Positions 1 through 9,425 are shown, counted from the stretch's first letter. The stretch: DNA of 64,000 nt from Gemmobacter sp034519525 (GCA_034519525.1 JAXHOJ010000063.1:186001-250000); one strand, 5' to 3'. The notes: generated from the letters alone by a model not told the origin. Numbers and translations are program-made.

Positions 1-1432
1 CGACGTTCGACTCGAACCCCAGCACGCACGAACCCATGCGGTCGATCAGGCGCCGCGCCGGGTGCTGAAGTGCACTGAAAAACTCGGGCTCGGCCAGCGC
101 CACCCGCAACACGGGAATCTGCAGCCGCGCGAACCAGACGCGCACGCTGGGTGGAATGCGCTCTTCGGCCAGGATGCTCTGGAACATCAGGGCGACCACC
201 TCGATGATGGCCTTCTCGGATGGCGTGTTGGCAGCCTGCTTGAGCTCGTTGGTGCGCTGCCGCAAGGCAGTGGCCGCCTGCGCCACATGGCTCATGTCCA
301 TGGCGGCCGATCCCACGCGGGTGGACAGGCCAGAACCGGTGGACGGCATCTCGGGCATCGGGATTGGCATCACCTCTGCCATCGCCTGCTGCAGGCGCGG
401 GGAGGTCGGCAGAATCTGGGTCGCCTCGAAATCACCGCCAATCTTGTCGGCCAGCAGCCGCCGCAGCCGCCCCACCACCCCTTGCGCGCGCATCCTGGCA
501 CGGGCCAGCGGCGAGGAGTGGGTCATCATGCGGGTCTCTTCGTGCACCCCCATCACGGTCGATGATCGAGGGGGCTGGCTGTGTCCGAACCCTCCCGAAC
601 TGCCGGGGCCGCCCGAAAAATCGCTGCTGCGACCTGTCCCGGCAGCTCCCGCGTACGACGCTCCGCCACCCCCTGTGTCACCTTCGCCATGGCCACCGGC
701 AATGCCGGTTGATGCATAGGAAGACGGGTTCGCACCTTCCTTTGCGGCACCCGGACCTAGGGCGGGCCCGGACGAGCGCCCGCCGGGCGCGCGCTTGACC
801 AGGGCCTGCAGGTCGATTTCCTTCATCACCCCGCTGGACACCAGAAACTCGTTGGCCGCCTTGTAGGCCGCATGCATGCTCTTGGCCAACACCGGATACA
901 TTGCGTCCTGAACATGTGCCCACCCTTCGCGGGTCATTTGCGCATCGAGCCATTGATCCACCAGGATGCGCGCCACCACATCCGGCAGCAGCACGTCGCC
1001 CCGCGGCAGCTCCTGGCGCTTTTCCAGGTGCTGGATGCGCAGGCGCAATTCGTTGAGATCGGTGGACACCAGCTCCAACACCCGCATCGCCAGGCGAGAC
1101 GCCAGAATCTGGTCGTCGATGGCACCCTCGGCCAGCAGCTCAAGCCGACCGGTCATGGTCTGCGAGCTGGAGCTGCTTGAGGAGCGGGGCAACAGGGTTC
1201 GCTGCAGGGCCTTCTTGCTCTGACCCAGCCAGTTGCCCTGGCATTTCTGAAACGCCATCCAGGCGTCACGGCGCTCCTGCATCTCGCGCGCAGGGCCGGC
1301 CTGGTCGAGAATCGCCACCAGGCGGGCTTCACAGGCCTTGACCAGGTCGGGCAGGGCACGACCCACATGAACCACGAAGAGTTCACGCGCCTGTTTGGCC
1401 AGGGAAGAGACGTGCTGATCGGAGGTTGCCAC
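1..1432 (-). CDS. DUF1631 family protein (3' part missing at window edge)
   Basis: The reading frame is open on the minus strand from a GTG at 1432 to the window edge, about 477 codons, so the C-terminal half is cut off. A stop (TGA) lies three codons upstream of the GTG, so the start must be here or further in; no good Shine-Dalgarno is visible. The first 200 residues are helical and rich in charged residues. A Gly/Ser/Pro linker follows at about residues 205-285. After it comes a segment containing SVRVWFARLQIPVLR and HPARRLIDRMGS, typical of the DUF1631 family (annotated historically as thymidine phosphorylase without support). Molecular function is unknown. It lies downstream of secF but about 90 bp away, so co-transcription is possible, not shown. 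Confidence 0.8.
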   Translation of the reverse strand, partial: MATSDQHVSSLAKQARELFVVHVGRALPDLVKACEARLVAILDQAGPAREMQERRDAWMAFQKCQGNWLGQSKKALQRTLLPRSSSSSSSQTMTGRLELLAEGAIDDQILASRLAMRVLELVSTDLNELRLRIQHLEKRQELPRGDVLLPDVVARILVDQWLDAQMTREGWAHVQDAMYPVLAKSMHAAYKAANEFLVSSGVMKEIDLQALVKRAPGGRSSGPALGPGAAKEGANPSSYASTGIAGGHGEGDTGGGGASYAGAAGTGRSSDFSGGPGSSGGFGHSQPPRSSTVMGVHEETRMMTHSSPLARARMRAQGVVGRLRRLLADKIGGDFEATQILPTSPRLQQAMAEVMPIPMPEMPSTGSGLSTRVGSAAMDMSHVAQAATALRQRTNELKQAANTPSEKAIIEVVALMFQSILAEERIPPSVRVWFARLQIPVLRVALAEPEFFSALQHPARRLIDRMGSCVLGFESNV

Positions 1433-1522
1433 AGGGAATCAGTATGACACGAAAGGCAACAGTTTTTCCTTCTCCGTACCTACCGTGCTCGCCAAATGAG
1501 AGCGCTGCACAAGTGCGTAGCG

Positions 1523-2479
1523 TCAGACCACCGCGCCGCCGTTGGGGTCCTCGGGATCGGTGGACGCCCTCTTGACCGACACCTTGATCAGGTCCTCGCG
1601 CTTGATGCCCAGCCACATGGCGATCGCGGCGGCCACGAATACTGAAGAATAGATCCCGAACAGGATGCCGATGGTCAGGGCCATCGCGAAGTAATGCAGC
1701 GTCGGGCCGCCGAACAACAGCATGGCCAGCACCATGATCTGGGTCGAACCGTGAGTGATGATGGTACGGCTGATGGTCGAGGTGATCGCGTGGTCGATGA
1801 TCTGGACCGTGTTCATCTTGCGCTGGCGGCGGAATGTTTCACGGATCCGATCAAAAATCACCACAGATTCGTTGACCGAATAGCCCAGCACCGCCAGCAC
1901 CGCCGCCAGCACCGCCAGCGAAAACTCCCACTGGAAAAAGGCGAAGAAGCCAAGAATGATGACCACATCGTGCAGGTTGGCGATGATGGCCGAGACCGCG
2001 TACTTCCACTCGAAGCGGATCGCGAGGTAGATCATGATGCCGACAATCACCAGGCCCAGGGCCATCAACCCGTGTTCGACCAGCTCCTGCCCCACCTGGG
2101 GCCCGACGAACTCGGTGCGGCGCAGCGTCACGGCCGGGTTCTGTGCCTTGAGCGCGGCCAGCACAGCCTCACTCTGCTGACCCGAGCTCTGGCCAGCCTT
2201 TGCCGGCAGTCGCAGGAGCACATCCTGCGAGGTGCCGAAGTTCTGCACCGGGACCTCGGCGTAACCCAGTCCTTCAATCACCTTGCGCACCGACTCCAGG
2301 TCGGCCGGCTGTTCGTAGGCGACCTCCATCACCGTGCCCCCGGTGAACTCCACCGACAGGGCCAGGCCACGCGTGGCCAGAAAAAACACCGCCAGCACAA
2401 AGGTGATGGCCGAAACCGCGTTCAGCACGATGGCGTGCTTCATGAACGGGATGTCGTTGCGGATGCGAAACAGTTCCAT
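1523..2479 (-). CDS. secF: Protein translocase subunit SecF
   Basis: Inner-membrane subunit of the SecDF accessory complex, which uses the proton gradient to help pull preproteins across SecYEG. The 318-residue product begins MELFRIRNDIPFM and has a first membrane helix at about 15-35. A periplasmic loop with the FTGGT motif follows, then a C-terminal bundle of five helices carrying VVIFDRIRETFR and the SSVFVA motif typical of SecF. Length is normal for proteobacteria. It follows secD by 15 bp, and with yajC upstream gives the classic yajC-secD-secF order. The C-terminal tail is acidic and short. Confidence 0.97.
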   Translation of the reverse strand: MELFRIRNDIPFMKHAIVLNAVSAITFVLAVFFLATRGLALSVEFTGGTVMEVAYEQPADLESVRKVIEGLGYAEVPVQNFGTSQDVLLRLPAKAGQSSGQQSEAVLAALKAQNPAVTLRRTEFVGPQVGQELVEHGLMALGLVIVGIMIYLAIRFEWKYAVSAIIANLHDVVIILGFFAFFQWEFSLAVLAAVLAVLGYSVNESVVIFDRIRETFRRQRKMNTVQIIDHAITSTISRTIITHGSTQIMVLAMLLFGGPTLHYFAMALTIGILFGIYSSVFVAAAIAMWLGIKREDLIKVSVKRASTDPEDPNGGAVV

Positions 2480-2494
2480 ATTGGTACTCCCGGA

Positions 2495-4375
2495 TCAGTC
2501 GGCATTGGCCACTGCGTTGCCACCCTCGGGGCGCCACACCGTGCCGATCGACACGCTCTTGAGCTTCTTCTGGCGGCCATACCAGAGATTGACCAGGCCG
2601 CGCGAGAACACCACGGACGAGAACATGCTGGTCAGGATACCCAGGCAGTGCACCACGGCGAAACCGCGCACCGGGCCCGAGCCGAAAATCAGCAGCGCGA
2701 TGCCGGCGATCAGCGAGGTGATGTTGGAGTCCAGGATCGTGCCCCAGGCGTGGTCGTAGCCGACGTTGATCGCCGTCTGCGGCGCCGAGCCGTTGCGCAG
2801 CTCTTCGCGCACCCGCTCGTTGATCAGCACGTTGGCGTCAATGGCCATGCCCAGCGCCAACGCCATGGCAGCCATGCCCGGCAGCGTCAGCGTGGCCTGC
2901 AGCATCGACAGGATGGCCACCAGCAGCACCAGGTTGAAGGCCAGCGCCAGGCTGGAGAACACGCCAAACAGCATGTAGTAGGCGCACATGAAGAGGGCCA
3001 CGACCAAAAAGCCCCAGATCACGCTGTTGAAACCGCGCTCGATGTTTTCCTTGCCCAGGCTCGGGCCGATGGTGCGCTCTTCGATGATCTCCATCGGCGC
3101 AGCCAGCGAGCCGGCGCGCAGCAGCAGCGCCGTGTCGCTGGCCTCGACCGAATTCATGCTGCCGGAGATCTGAACCCGGCCACCGCCGATTTCAGAGCGG
3201 ATCACGGGCGCCGTCACGACCTCGCCCTTGCCCTTTTCGAACAGGATGATGGCCATGCGCTTGCCGATGTTCTCTCCCGTCACTTCACGGAAGATGCGCG
3301 CGCCCTTGCTGTCCAGCGTCAGGTGCACCGCCGGCTGCTGCTGGTCGTCAAAACCTGCCTGGGCATCGGTCAGGTTCTCTCCTGTCAGCAGCACCTCGCG
3401 TTTGACGATCACGGCACGGCCGCTGCGCTCTGGGTACTTCTCCGAACCAAATGGCACCGCGCCAGAGCCGCTCTCGGCCGCCTGCCCCTCTGTGCTTTCG
3501 TCGACCAGGCGCACCTCGAGCGTAGCGGTGCGGCCCAGGATGTCCTTGGCCTTGGCCGTGTCCTGCACGCCCGGCAACTGCACCACGATGCGGTCGGCGC
3601 CCTGCTGCTGGATCACCGGCTCGGACACCGCCAGCTCGTTGATGCGGTTGTGCAGCGTGGTGATGTTCTGCTTGAGCGCCTGCTCCTGCACCCGCAGCGC
3701 TGCGGGCGGCTTGAGCGTCGCCGAGAGACGAAACTCGGCACCCTCGGGCGAGCGCACCACCAGCAGGTCCGGGAACTGGTCGGCGATCAGGTTTTCGATG
3801 GCCTGCGCTGTGGCTTCGTCGCGAGCGCGCAGCTCGATGGCCGCGCCGTTGCGCTGGATGCCGCCGTGGCGCACGCTCTTCTCTCGCAGCGCGGTGCGCA
3901 GGTCGCCGGCCAACACATCGGCCTTGCGCTGCAGCGCGGCGGGCATGTCGACCTGCAGCATGAAGTGCACGCCACCACGCAGGTCCAGGCCGAGGTACAT
4001 CGGGGCCGCGCCGATGCCCGCCAGCCAGGCCGGCGTGCGAGGCACCAGATTGAGCGCCACCACGAAGCCCGGGCTGGCCGGATCGGGATTGAGTGCCGAC
4101 TCGATGGTGTCGCGCGCCTTGATCTGGTTGTCGGTGCTGTCGAAGCGGGCCTTGACCGAGCTGCCCTCGAACTGGATCTGGGTCGGCTTCAGGCCCTGAC
4201 GCTCCAGCGCCTGCTCGACCCGGGTCACCGTGGTCTCATCGACCTTCACGGACGAACGGGCGGCCGACACCTGCACCGCAGGCGACTCCCCGAACAGGTT
4301 GGGCAGCGAATACAGCACCCCGATCACCAGCGCGACCGCGATGATCAGGTACTTCCAGAGCGGATAACGATTCAT
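2495..4375 (-). CDS. secD: Protein translocase subunit SecD
   Basis: Partner of SecF in the SecDF complex. The 626-residue product has an N-terminal membrane helix (about 8-25). A large periplasmic P1 domain includes the GLDLRGGVHFML motif near residue 130. A C-terminal six-helix domain carries the IDANVLINERVREEL motif near residue 518, which contains the conserved acidic residue of the proton path. Length matches beta/gammaproteobacterial SecD. The start ATG at 4375 gives MNRYPLWKYL, the usual N-terminus. It sits between yajC (119 bp upstream, with a GC-rich palindromic repeat in the gap) and secF (15 bp downstream). Confidence 0.97.
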   Translation of the reverse strand: MNRYPLWKYLIIAVALVIGVLYSLPNLFGESPAVQVSAARSSVKVDETTVTRVEQALERQGLKPTQIQFEGSSVKARFDSTDNQIKARDTIESALNPDPASPGFVVALNLVPRTPAWLAGIGAAPMYLGLDLRGGVHFMLQVDMPAALQRKADVLAGDLRTALREKSVRHGGIQRNGAAIELRARDEATAQAIENLIADQFPDLLVVRSPEGAEFRLSATLKPPAALRVQEQALKQNITTLHNRINELAVSEPVIQQQGADRIVVQLPGVQDTAKAKDILGRTATLEVRLVDESTEGQAAESGSGAVPFGSEKYPERSGRAVIVKREVLLTGENLTDAQAGFDDQQQPAVHLTLDSKGARIFREVTGENIGKRMAIILFEKGKGEVVTAPVIRSEIGGGRVQISGSMNSVEASDTALLLRAGSLAAPMEIIEERTIGPSLGKENIERGFNSVIWGFLVVALFMCAYYMLFGVFSSLALAFNLVLLVAILSMLQATLTLPGMAAMALALGMAIDANVLINERVREELRNGSAPQTAINVGYDHAWGTILDSNITSLIAGIALLIFGSGPVRGFAVVHCLGILTSMFSSVVFSRGLVNLWYGRQKKLKSVSIGTVWRPEGGNAVANAD

Positions 4376-4450
4376 GACAGGCCCTTCGGCACAGAGGTCT
4401 CTTCAATCCAGAATGCGGCGGAACCGGCTCCGCCGGGCCGCTCGCATTGC

Positions 4451-4490
4451 CCCCCTTGAGGGGGTGACGCGCTGCAAGGCGCGGCGCGGG
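4451..4490. repeat. GC-rich palindromic repeat between yajC and secD
   Basis: A perfect 14-bp palindrome at 4451-4464 (CCCCCT, TG, AGGGGG) is followed by a GC-rich segment ending in GGCGCGGGGGTG. The layout, a C5/G5 stem followed by a GCGGGGGT-like end, recalls the palindromic repeat found in glnE and the cfa-like gene, but the bases outside the stem are not closely similar. It could also act as an attenuator between yajC and secD. Membership of the same repeat family is inferred. Confidence 0.4.
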
Positions 4491-4494
4491 GGTG

Positions 4495-4815
4495 TTACTT
4501 AATCGTTCCCTTGGGCAGCACCTGGACCACGGCCGAGCGCTGCATCTGGACTTCCATGCCCCCGGCGAGCTCCACGCCGATGTAGGTCTCGCCGATCTTG
4601 GACACCTTGGCCAGGAAGCCGCCGGCGGTCACGATCTCGTCGCCCTTGGCCAGGGCCTCGATCATGGCCTTGTGCTCCTTCTGGCGCTTCATCTGCGGGC
4701 GGATCATCACGAAGTAGAGCACCACGAACATGAGCACCAGCGGCAACATGCTCATCAGGGTGTCCTGGGTGCTGCCACCAGAGGCGGCTTGGGCGTAGGC
4801 GGAAGAAATGAACAC
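4495..4815 (-). CDS. yajC: Preprotein translocase subunit YajC
   Basis: Small single-span membrane protein that associates with SecDF. I chose the GTG at 4815, giving a 106-residue product starting M/V-FISSAYAQ, because GGAG lies seven bases upstream and the family normally starts this way. The longer reading from 4845 adds ten residues with no homologous look. The membrane helix is at about residues 20-40, followed by MIRPQMKRQKEH, a family hallmark, and then a KGDEIVTAGGFLAKV segment. It heads the yajC-secD-secF operon. The tgt/queA genes often found upstream are not here; a convergently terminated oxidoreductase gene is. Confidence 0.93.
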   Translation of the reverse strand: MFISSAYAQAASGGSTQDTLMSMLPLVLMFVVLYFVMIRPQMKRQKEHKAMIEALAKGDEIVTAGGFLAKVSKIGETYIGVELAGGMEVQMQRSAVVQVLPKGTIK

Positions 4816-4846
4816 AGGAGATCTCCAACGATGGACAGGGGACAAA

Positions 4847-4884
4847 CCGAAGGCCCGGCGGGCGCACCCAGCCGGGCCTTTCGG
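4847..4884 (-). terminator. Stem-loop terminator downstream of the indolepyruvate oxidoreductase gene
   Basis: Inverted repeat: CCGAAGGCCCGGC (4847-4859) pairs with GCCGGGCCTTTCGG (4871-4884), 13 bp with one bulged base and an 11-base loop. Read on the minus strand the stem is followed by GGTTTGTC, a weak U-tract. It lies about 70 bp after the stop of the oxidoreductase gene and just before the yajC leader, so it probably separates the two transcripts. Confidence 0.6.
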
Positions 4885-4956
4885 CGCAACCGGTCATTGT
4901 AAGTCGCGCCCGACTCCGGGCGTCCCCCCAGGCCAATGGCCCTGACCGGGCGAGGC

Positions 4957-7900
4957 TCAGGCGACTCGGGCCCCCGTGGCCGCAGGCTGACGCCACTGCG
5001 ACATCAACCCCTCCCAGCGCTGGCGGGCCGCCGCCAGGTGGCGCGCTTTCACATGGCCAAACCCCTTGATCTGTTCCGGCAGACGGGCGATGTCCAGCGC
5101 CAGGGCGTGGTTGTCGGCGTTCAAGCCCTGAAGCAGCGCTTCGACGCTGGCCCGGTACTCGCCGATCAAGGCACGTTCGGTGCGGCGCTCTTCGGTGCGG
5201 CCGAACACGTCCAGCGTTGTGCCGCGCAGGCCCTTGAGCTTCGCCAGCAGACGGAAGCCGGTGAACACCAGCGGGCCGAATTTCTGTTTGATCAGCTCGC
5301 CCCTGGCGTTCTGTTTGGCGATCAGCGGGGGCGCCAGGTGCACGTGCAGCTTGAAGTCGCCCTCGAACTGCGCGGCCAGCCTGGCGTGGAAGGCCGGATC
5401 GCTGTGCAGGCGGGCCACCTCGTACTCGTCCTTGTAAGCCATCAGCTTGAACAGGTAACGCGCGACCGCCTCGGTCAGTGCGGTCTTGCCCAGCTTGGCT
5501 TCGGCGTCTTGCACGCGGCGCACGAACGCCTCGTACTCGCCCGCGTAGGCGGCGTTCTGGTAGTCCTTCAGAAACTCGACCCGGCTCGCCACCAGGCTGT
5601 CGACTGTCTCGCGCTTGACGAAGCGGATCACGTTTTCGCCCACGGGATTCAGCAGCGCGGCCACGGCCTTGGCGTCGTGCGCGGCACGCCGGCCCCACTC
5701 GAAAGCCTGCTTGTTCTTCTCCACCTGCACCGCGTTCAGCTCGAAGGCGCGCATCAAGGCCGTGAGGCCCAGCGGCACCCAGCCGCGCTGCCAGGCGTAG
5801 CCCAGCATCATGGGGTTGGTGTAGATCGAGTCGCCCATCAGTTTCGTGGCGGCGGCCTCGGCGTCGAAGGTGCCCACCGCCTCGGCGCCCAGGCTGGTGG
5901 TCAGCGCGTCCACGCAGGCCTGCGCCGGGTTCTGCCAGTCGGGATTCTTCACGAAGGCCGCCGTGGGCGAAGCGCCCGTGTTCAGCGCCACGTGGCTGCG
6001 GCCGGCGCGCAGGCGCTGCCAGCTTTCCTTGTGTGCCGCCACGATCGGGTCGCAGCCGATGATCAGGTCGGCTGAGGCGGCCGACACGCGCGTGGTGCGG
6101 ATCACGTCCTGGTGCGCGCCGATCAGCACGTGGCTCCAGGTGGCGCCGCCCTTTTGGGCCAGACCGGCCGCGTCCTGCGTGACGATGCCCTTGCCTTCGA
6201 TGTGCGCGGCCATGCCCAGCAGCTGGCCGATGGTGATGACGCCGGTGCCGCCGACGCCCGCGACGATGATGCCCCAGGCCTCGGCGTTCAAGACCGGCTG
6301 CCTGGGCTCCGGCAGCGCGCCGCCGGTCCATGCACCCTGGTTGTCCGCTTTCTTCTTGCGCAGCTGGCCGCCGTCGACGGTGACGAAGCTGGGGCAGAAG
6401 CCCTTGGCGCAGGAGAAGTCCTTGTTGCAGGTGCTCTGGTTGATCTGGCGCTTGCGGTCGAACTCGGTTTCCAGTGGCTCCACCGACAGGCAGTTGCTCT
6501 GCACACCGCAGTCGCCGCAGCCTTCACAGACCAGCTCGTTGATCACCACGCGCTCGGTCGGCTCGACCATAGTGCCGCGCTTGCGGCGGCGGCGCTTTTC
6601 GGTGGCGCAGGTCTGGTCGTAGATGATGACCGTGGTGCCCAAGATAGAGCGGAACTCGCGCTGCACCGCGTCCAGCGTGTCGCGGTGCTGGATCGCGATG
6701 CCGCTGGGCAGCCCCTGCACCGACCCGTACTTCTCCGGCTCGTCGGTGACGATGGTGATCTTCACCGCCCCCTCGGCCCGCATGCTCTGCGCGATCTGCA
6801 CCACGCTGTGACCCTCGGGCCGCTCGCCGACCTGCTGGCCGCCGGTCATGGCCACCGCGTCGTTGTAGAGGATCTTGTAGGTGATGTTCACGCCAGCCGC
6901 GATGCTCTGGCGCACGGCCAGCAGGCCGCTGTGGAAATAGGTGCCGTCGCCCAGGTTGGCGAACATGTGCTGGTCGTGGCTGAACGGCTGCTGGCCGACC
7001 CAGGGCACGCCCTCGCCGCCCATCTGCGTGAAGCCCACGGTGGCGCGGTCCATCCAGATGCTCATGAAATGGCAGCCGATGCCGGCCATGGCGCGCGAAC
7101 CTTCGGGCACCTTGGTGCTGGTGTTGTGCGGGCAGCCCGAGCAAAACCAGGGCTGGCGCTCGGCGCCTTCCACGCCCTTGGTCAGCAGCGTCTGCATCGA
7201 CTGTTCCTGCGCGGTGTAGATGGCGAGTTGCGCATCGATGCGCGCCTGCACGTCCTCCGGCAGACCCAGCTTGCGCAGGCGCTTGGCGACGGCGCGGGCG
7301 ATGATGGCCGGCGACAGGTCGGCGTTGGCGCGCAGCAGGGTGTGGGCACTGGGGTTGGGCATGGACCATTCGCCGCCGGTGAAGTCGCCCTCGACCTCGT
7401 CGAACTTGCCCAGCACGTGCGGGCGCACGTCGCCGCGCCAGTTGTAGAGCTCTTCTTTCAGCTGGTATTCGATGACCTGGCGCTTCTCTTCCACCACCAG
7501 GATCTCGCGCAGGCCGGTGGCGAACTCGCGCGTGGTCTGCGCCTCCAGCGGCCAGACCACGTTGACCTTGTGCAGGCGCAGGCCGATGCGGCGGCAGGTG
7601 GCGTCGTCCAGCCCCAGGTCCAGCAGAGCCTGGCGGGTGTCGTTGAAGGCCTTGCCGCTGGCGATGAGGCCGAAGCGGTCGTTCGGGCCGGCGACCACGT
7701 TGTGGTTGAGCTTGTTGGCGCGGATGTAGGCCAGCGCGGCGTACCACTTGAAGTCAAACAGACGCGCCTCCTGCTCCAGCGCGGCGTCGGGCCAGCGGAT
7801 GTGCAGGCCGCCGGGCGGCATGTGAAATTCGGGGATCACGATGTTGACCCGCTCCGGGTCGATCATGGCGGTGGCGCTGGATTCGACGATCTCCTGGATC

Positions 7901-8538
7901 GTCTTCATGCCGGCCCAGACGCCGCTGAAGCGGCTCATGGCGATGGCGTGGATGCCCAGGTCCAGAATGTCCTGCACCGTGGACGGGAAAAACACCGGCA
8001 GGCCGCAGGCCTTGAAGATGTGGTCGCTCTGGTGCGCGGCGGTCGAGCTCTTGGCCACGTGGTCGTCGCCGGCCACCGCGATCACGCCGCCCCAGGGCGT
8101 GGTGCCGGCCATGTTGGCGTGCTTGAACACATCCGAGCAGCGGTCCACGCCCGGACCCTTGCCGTACCAGATGCCGAACACGCCGTCGAACTTGTTGCTG
8201 CCCTGGGGCGCAAACCCCAGCTGCTGCGTGCCCCAGAGCGCGGTGGCCGCCAGCTCCTCGTTGACGCCGGGCTGGAACACGATGTTCTGCGCCTTCAGGT
8301 GCGGCGCCGCCTTCTGCAGCGCCTGGTCATAGCCACCGAGCGGCGAGCCGCGGTAACCGCTGATGAAGCCCGCCGTGTTCTTGCCGACCATCGCGTCGCG
8401 CTGGCGCTGCAGCATCGGCAGCTTGACCAGCGCCTGCACGCCGCTCATGAACGCGCGGCCGTGGTCCAGGGTGTACTTGTCGTCGAGGGTGACGGTTTCG
8501 AGCGCCTTGCGGACGTGCTCGGGCAGCGGTGCGTTCAT
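4957..8538 (-). CDS. Indolepyruvate ferredoxin oxidoreductase family protein (fused alpha/gamma type)
   Basis: A 1193-residue single-chain 2-oxoacid:acceptor oxidoreductase, expected to decarboxylate aryl-pyruvates (from Trp, Phe, Tyr) or branched 2-oxoacids to acyl-CoA. The N-terminal 400 residues resemble the pyrimidine-binding part, and a TPP-binding region lies at about 450-620. A cysteine-rich ferredoxin-like region at about 665-715 holds CEGCGDCGVQSNC plus a second Cys cluster. The gamma-type domain starting near 750 has GVGGTGVITIGQLLG. The C-terminal DUF6537-like part begins near 960. The length is normal for the proteobacterial fused form, in contrast to the two-subunit IorAB of archaea. 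An Lrp/AsnC gene is divergent 177 bp away and is its likely regulator. Substrate cannot be read from the sequence. Confidence 0.93.
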   Translation of the reverse strand: MNAPLPEHVRKALETVTLDDKYTLDHGRAFMSGVQALVKLPMLQRQRDAMVGKNTAGFISGYRGSPLGGYDQALQKAAPHLKAQNIVFQPGVNEELAATALWGTQQLGFAPQGSNKFDGVFGIWYGKGPGVDRCSDVFKHANMAGTTPWGGVIAVAGDDHVAKSSTAAHQSDHIFKACGLPVFFPSTVQDILDLGIHAIAMSRFSGVWAGMKTIQEIVESSATAMIDPERVNIVIPEFHMPPGGLHIRWPDAALEQEARLFDFKWYAALAYIRANKLNHNVVAGPNDRFGLIASGKAFNDTRQALLDLGLDDATCRRIGLRLHKVNVVWPLEAQTTREFATGLREILVVEEKRQVIEYQLKEELYNWRGDVRPHVLGKFDEVEGDFTGGEWSMPNPSAHTLLRANADLSPAIIARAVAKRLRKLGLPEDVQARIDAQLAIYTAQEQSMQTLLTKGVEGAERQPWFCSGCPHNTSTKVPEGSRAMAGIGCHFMSIWMDRATVGFTQMGGEGVPWVGQQPFSHDQHMFANLGDGTYFHSGLLAVRQSIAAGVNITYKILYNDAVAMTGGQQVGERPEGHSVVQIAQSMRAEGAVKITIVTDEPEKYGSVQGLPSGIAIQHRDTLDAVQREFRSILGTTVIIYDQTCATEKRRRRKRGTMVEPTERVVINELVCEGCGDCGVQSNCLSVEPLETEFDRKRQINQSTCNKDFSCAKGFCPSFVTVDGGQLRKKKADNQGAWTGGALPEPRQPVLNAEAWGIIVAGVGGTGVITIGQLLGMAAHIEGKGIVTQDAAGLAQKGGATWSHVLIGAHQDVIRTTRVSAASADLIIGCDPIVAAHKESWQRLRAGRSHVALNTGASPTAAFVKNPDWQNPAQACVDALTTSLGAEAVGTFDAEAAATKLMGDSIYTNPMMLGYAWQRGWVPLGLTALMRAFELNAVQVEKNKQAFEWGRRAAHDAKAVAALLNPVGENVIRFVKRETVDSLVASRVEFLKDYQNAAYAGEYEAFVRRVQDAEAKLGKTALTEAVARYLFKLMAYKDEYEVARLHSDPAFHARLAAQFEGDFKLHVHLAPPLIAKQNARGELIKQKFGPLVFTGFRLLAKLKGLRGTTLDVFGRTEERRTERALIGEYRASVEALLQGLNADNHALALDIARLPEQIKGFGHVKARHLAAARQRWEGLMSQWRQPAATGARVA

Positions 8539-8715
8539 GGTCTTGTCTCCTGCTGTGGGTGGGAAAGCGCCTTATGGGCCCTTGTCTCCTGAAATCCAGC
8601 GCGATCAGCCGGTTTCAGCGTCCGCACAGTGTATGGCCCGGACGCGGACAGGTGTTTGCTTTTCATGCCCGAAATTGCGAGACTTGGGAAAGCTTCTTTC
8701 TCAAACCCGCCATCC

Positions 8716-9225
8716 ATGGAAACACTCGACAAGTTCGACCTCGCCATCCTGAACGAACTGCAAAACGACGGCCGCCTGACCAACGCCGAGCTGGCCAGCC
8801 GCGTGGGTCTGTCGGCCGCGCCTTGCTGGCGGCGGGTGCGGGCGCTGGAAGAGGCCGGATTCATCACCGGCTACCGGGCCGAACTCAACCGCGACAAGAT
8901 CGGCCTGGGCGTGCTGGCCTTCGTGCGGCTGGACGCCGAGCGCAACAGCGGCGACGCGCTGGGCCAGATGGAGAAGGCGATCCAGAAAATCCCCGAGATC
9001 GTGAGCTGCCACTACATCAGCGGCTCGGGCACCTTCGAGCTGCAGGTCGTCTGCCCCGATCTCGGCGAGTTCAGCCGCTTCGCGCGCGAGGTGCTGATCC
9101 ACCTGCCGAATGTGAAGGACCTGCACACCTCGTTTTCGCTGGGCGAGGTGAAGTCGGCGAGTGCTTTGCCGCTCTCGCACCTGTCGCGAAAAAGTGTGAA
9201 CTCGACCGGCGGCAGCAAAACTTGA
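8716..9225 (+). CDS. Lrp/AsnC family transcriptional regulator
   Basis: A 169-residue regulator starting at ATG 8716 (METLDKFDLAIL). The N-terminal helix-turn-helix at about 1-60 contains NAELASRVGLSAAPCWRRV, the standard AsnC-type recognition region. The C-terminal RAM ligand-binding domain follows at about 65-150, with GSGTFELQVVCPD. Earlier in-frame starts exist, but the family begins at this Met. It is divergent from the indolepyruvate oxidoreductase gene, and Lrp-type regulators next to this enzyme commonly respond to amino acids or 2-oxoacids. That regulatory link is an inference from position. Confidence 0.92.
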   Translation: METLDKFDLAILNELQNDGRLTNAELASRVGLSAAPCWRRVRALEEAGFITGYRAELNRDKIGLGVLAFVRLDAERNSGDALGQMEKAIQKIPEIVSCHYISGSGTFELQVVCPDLGEFSRFAREVLIHLPNVKDLHTSFSLGEVKSASALPLSHLSRKSVNSTGGSKT

Positions 9226-9259
9226 GATTTTTCTTGGGCCGCTGATCGCCGATCTTCGA

Positions 9260-9313
9260 CCGTTGGTTGATTCAACGGCGGCAAGTCGTTGAAAAGCGTG
9301 AATTTTTGCCGCC
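9260..9313. repeat. Two overlapping inverted repeats upstream of the fibre cluster
   Basis: CCGTTG (9260-9265) pairs with CAACGG (9273-9278). Overlapping it, GGCGGCAA (9277-9284) pairs perfectly with TTGCCGCC (9306-9313) across 21 bases. They lie between the Lrp gene end and the promoter-like sequence at 9321. Alternatives are a terminator for the Lrp gene (no U-tract follows) or an operator for the downstream cluster. Confidence 0.45.
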
Positions 9314-9320
9314 ACTTCTA

Positions 9321-9349
9321 TTGGCTTGCCGGGCACCAAACAGTACAGT
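9321..9349 (+). promoter_or_regulatory. Candidate sigma-70 promoter for the fibre cluster
   Basis: TTGGCT at 9321-9326 and TACAGT at 9344-9349 are separated by exactly 17 bases. Each matches the sigma-70 consensus at four of six positions. The start codon of the first structural gene is 77 bases downstream of the -10 box and is preceded by an AGAAGGAA ribosome-binding site. It is the only good pairing seen in the 200-bp gap. Confidence 0.4.
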
Positions 9350-9425
9350 GCGGCCAGCCTGGCAACGGGACGATGGCATGCAAAAGTGTTCATCGATCGT
9401 CCAGAACCATGAAGAAGGAACCGTC

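Noticed and set aside
1694..4459. Very long plus-strand frame opposite secDF
   Set aside because: His/Gln/Arg-rich product typical of an antisense shadow of a GC-rich gene; secD and secF on the minus strand are unambiguous.
6112..8592. 826-codon plus-strand frame opposite the indolepyruvate oxidoreductase
   Set aside because: Composition is that of an antisense shadow; no domain seen.
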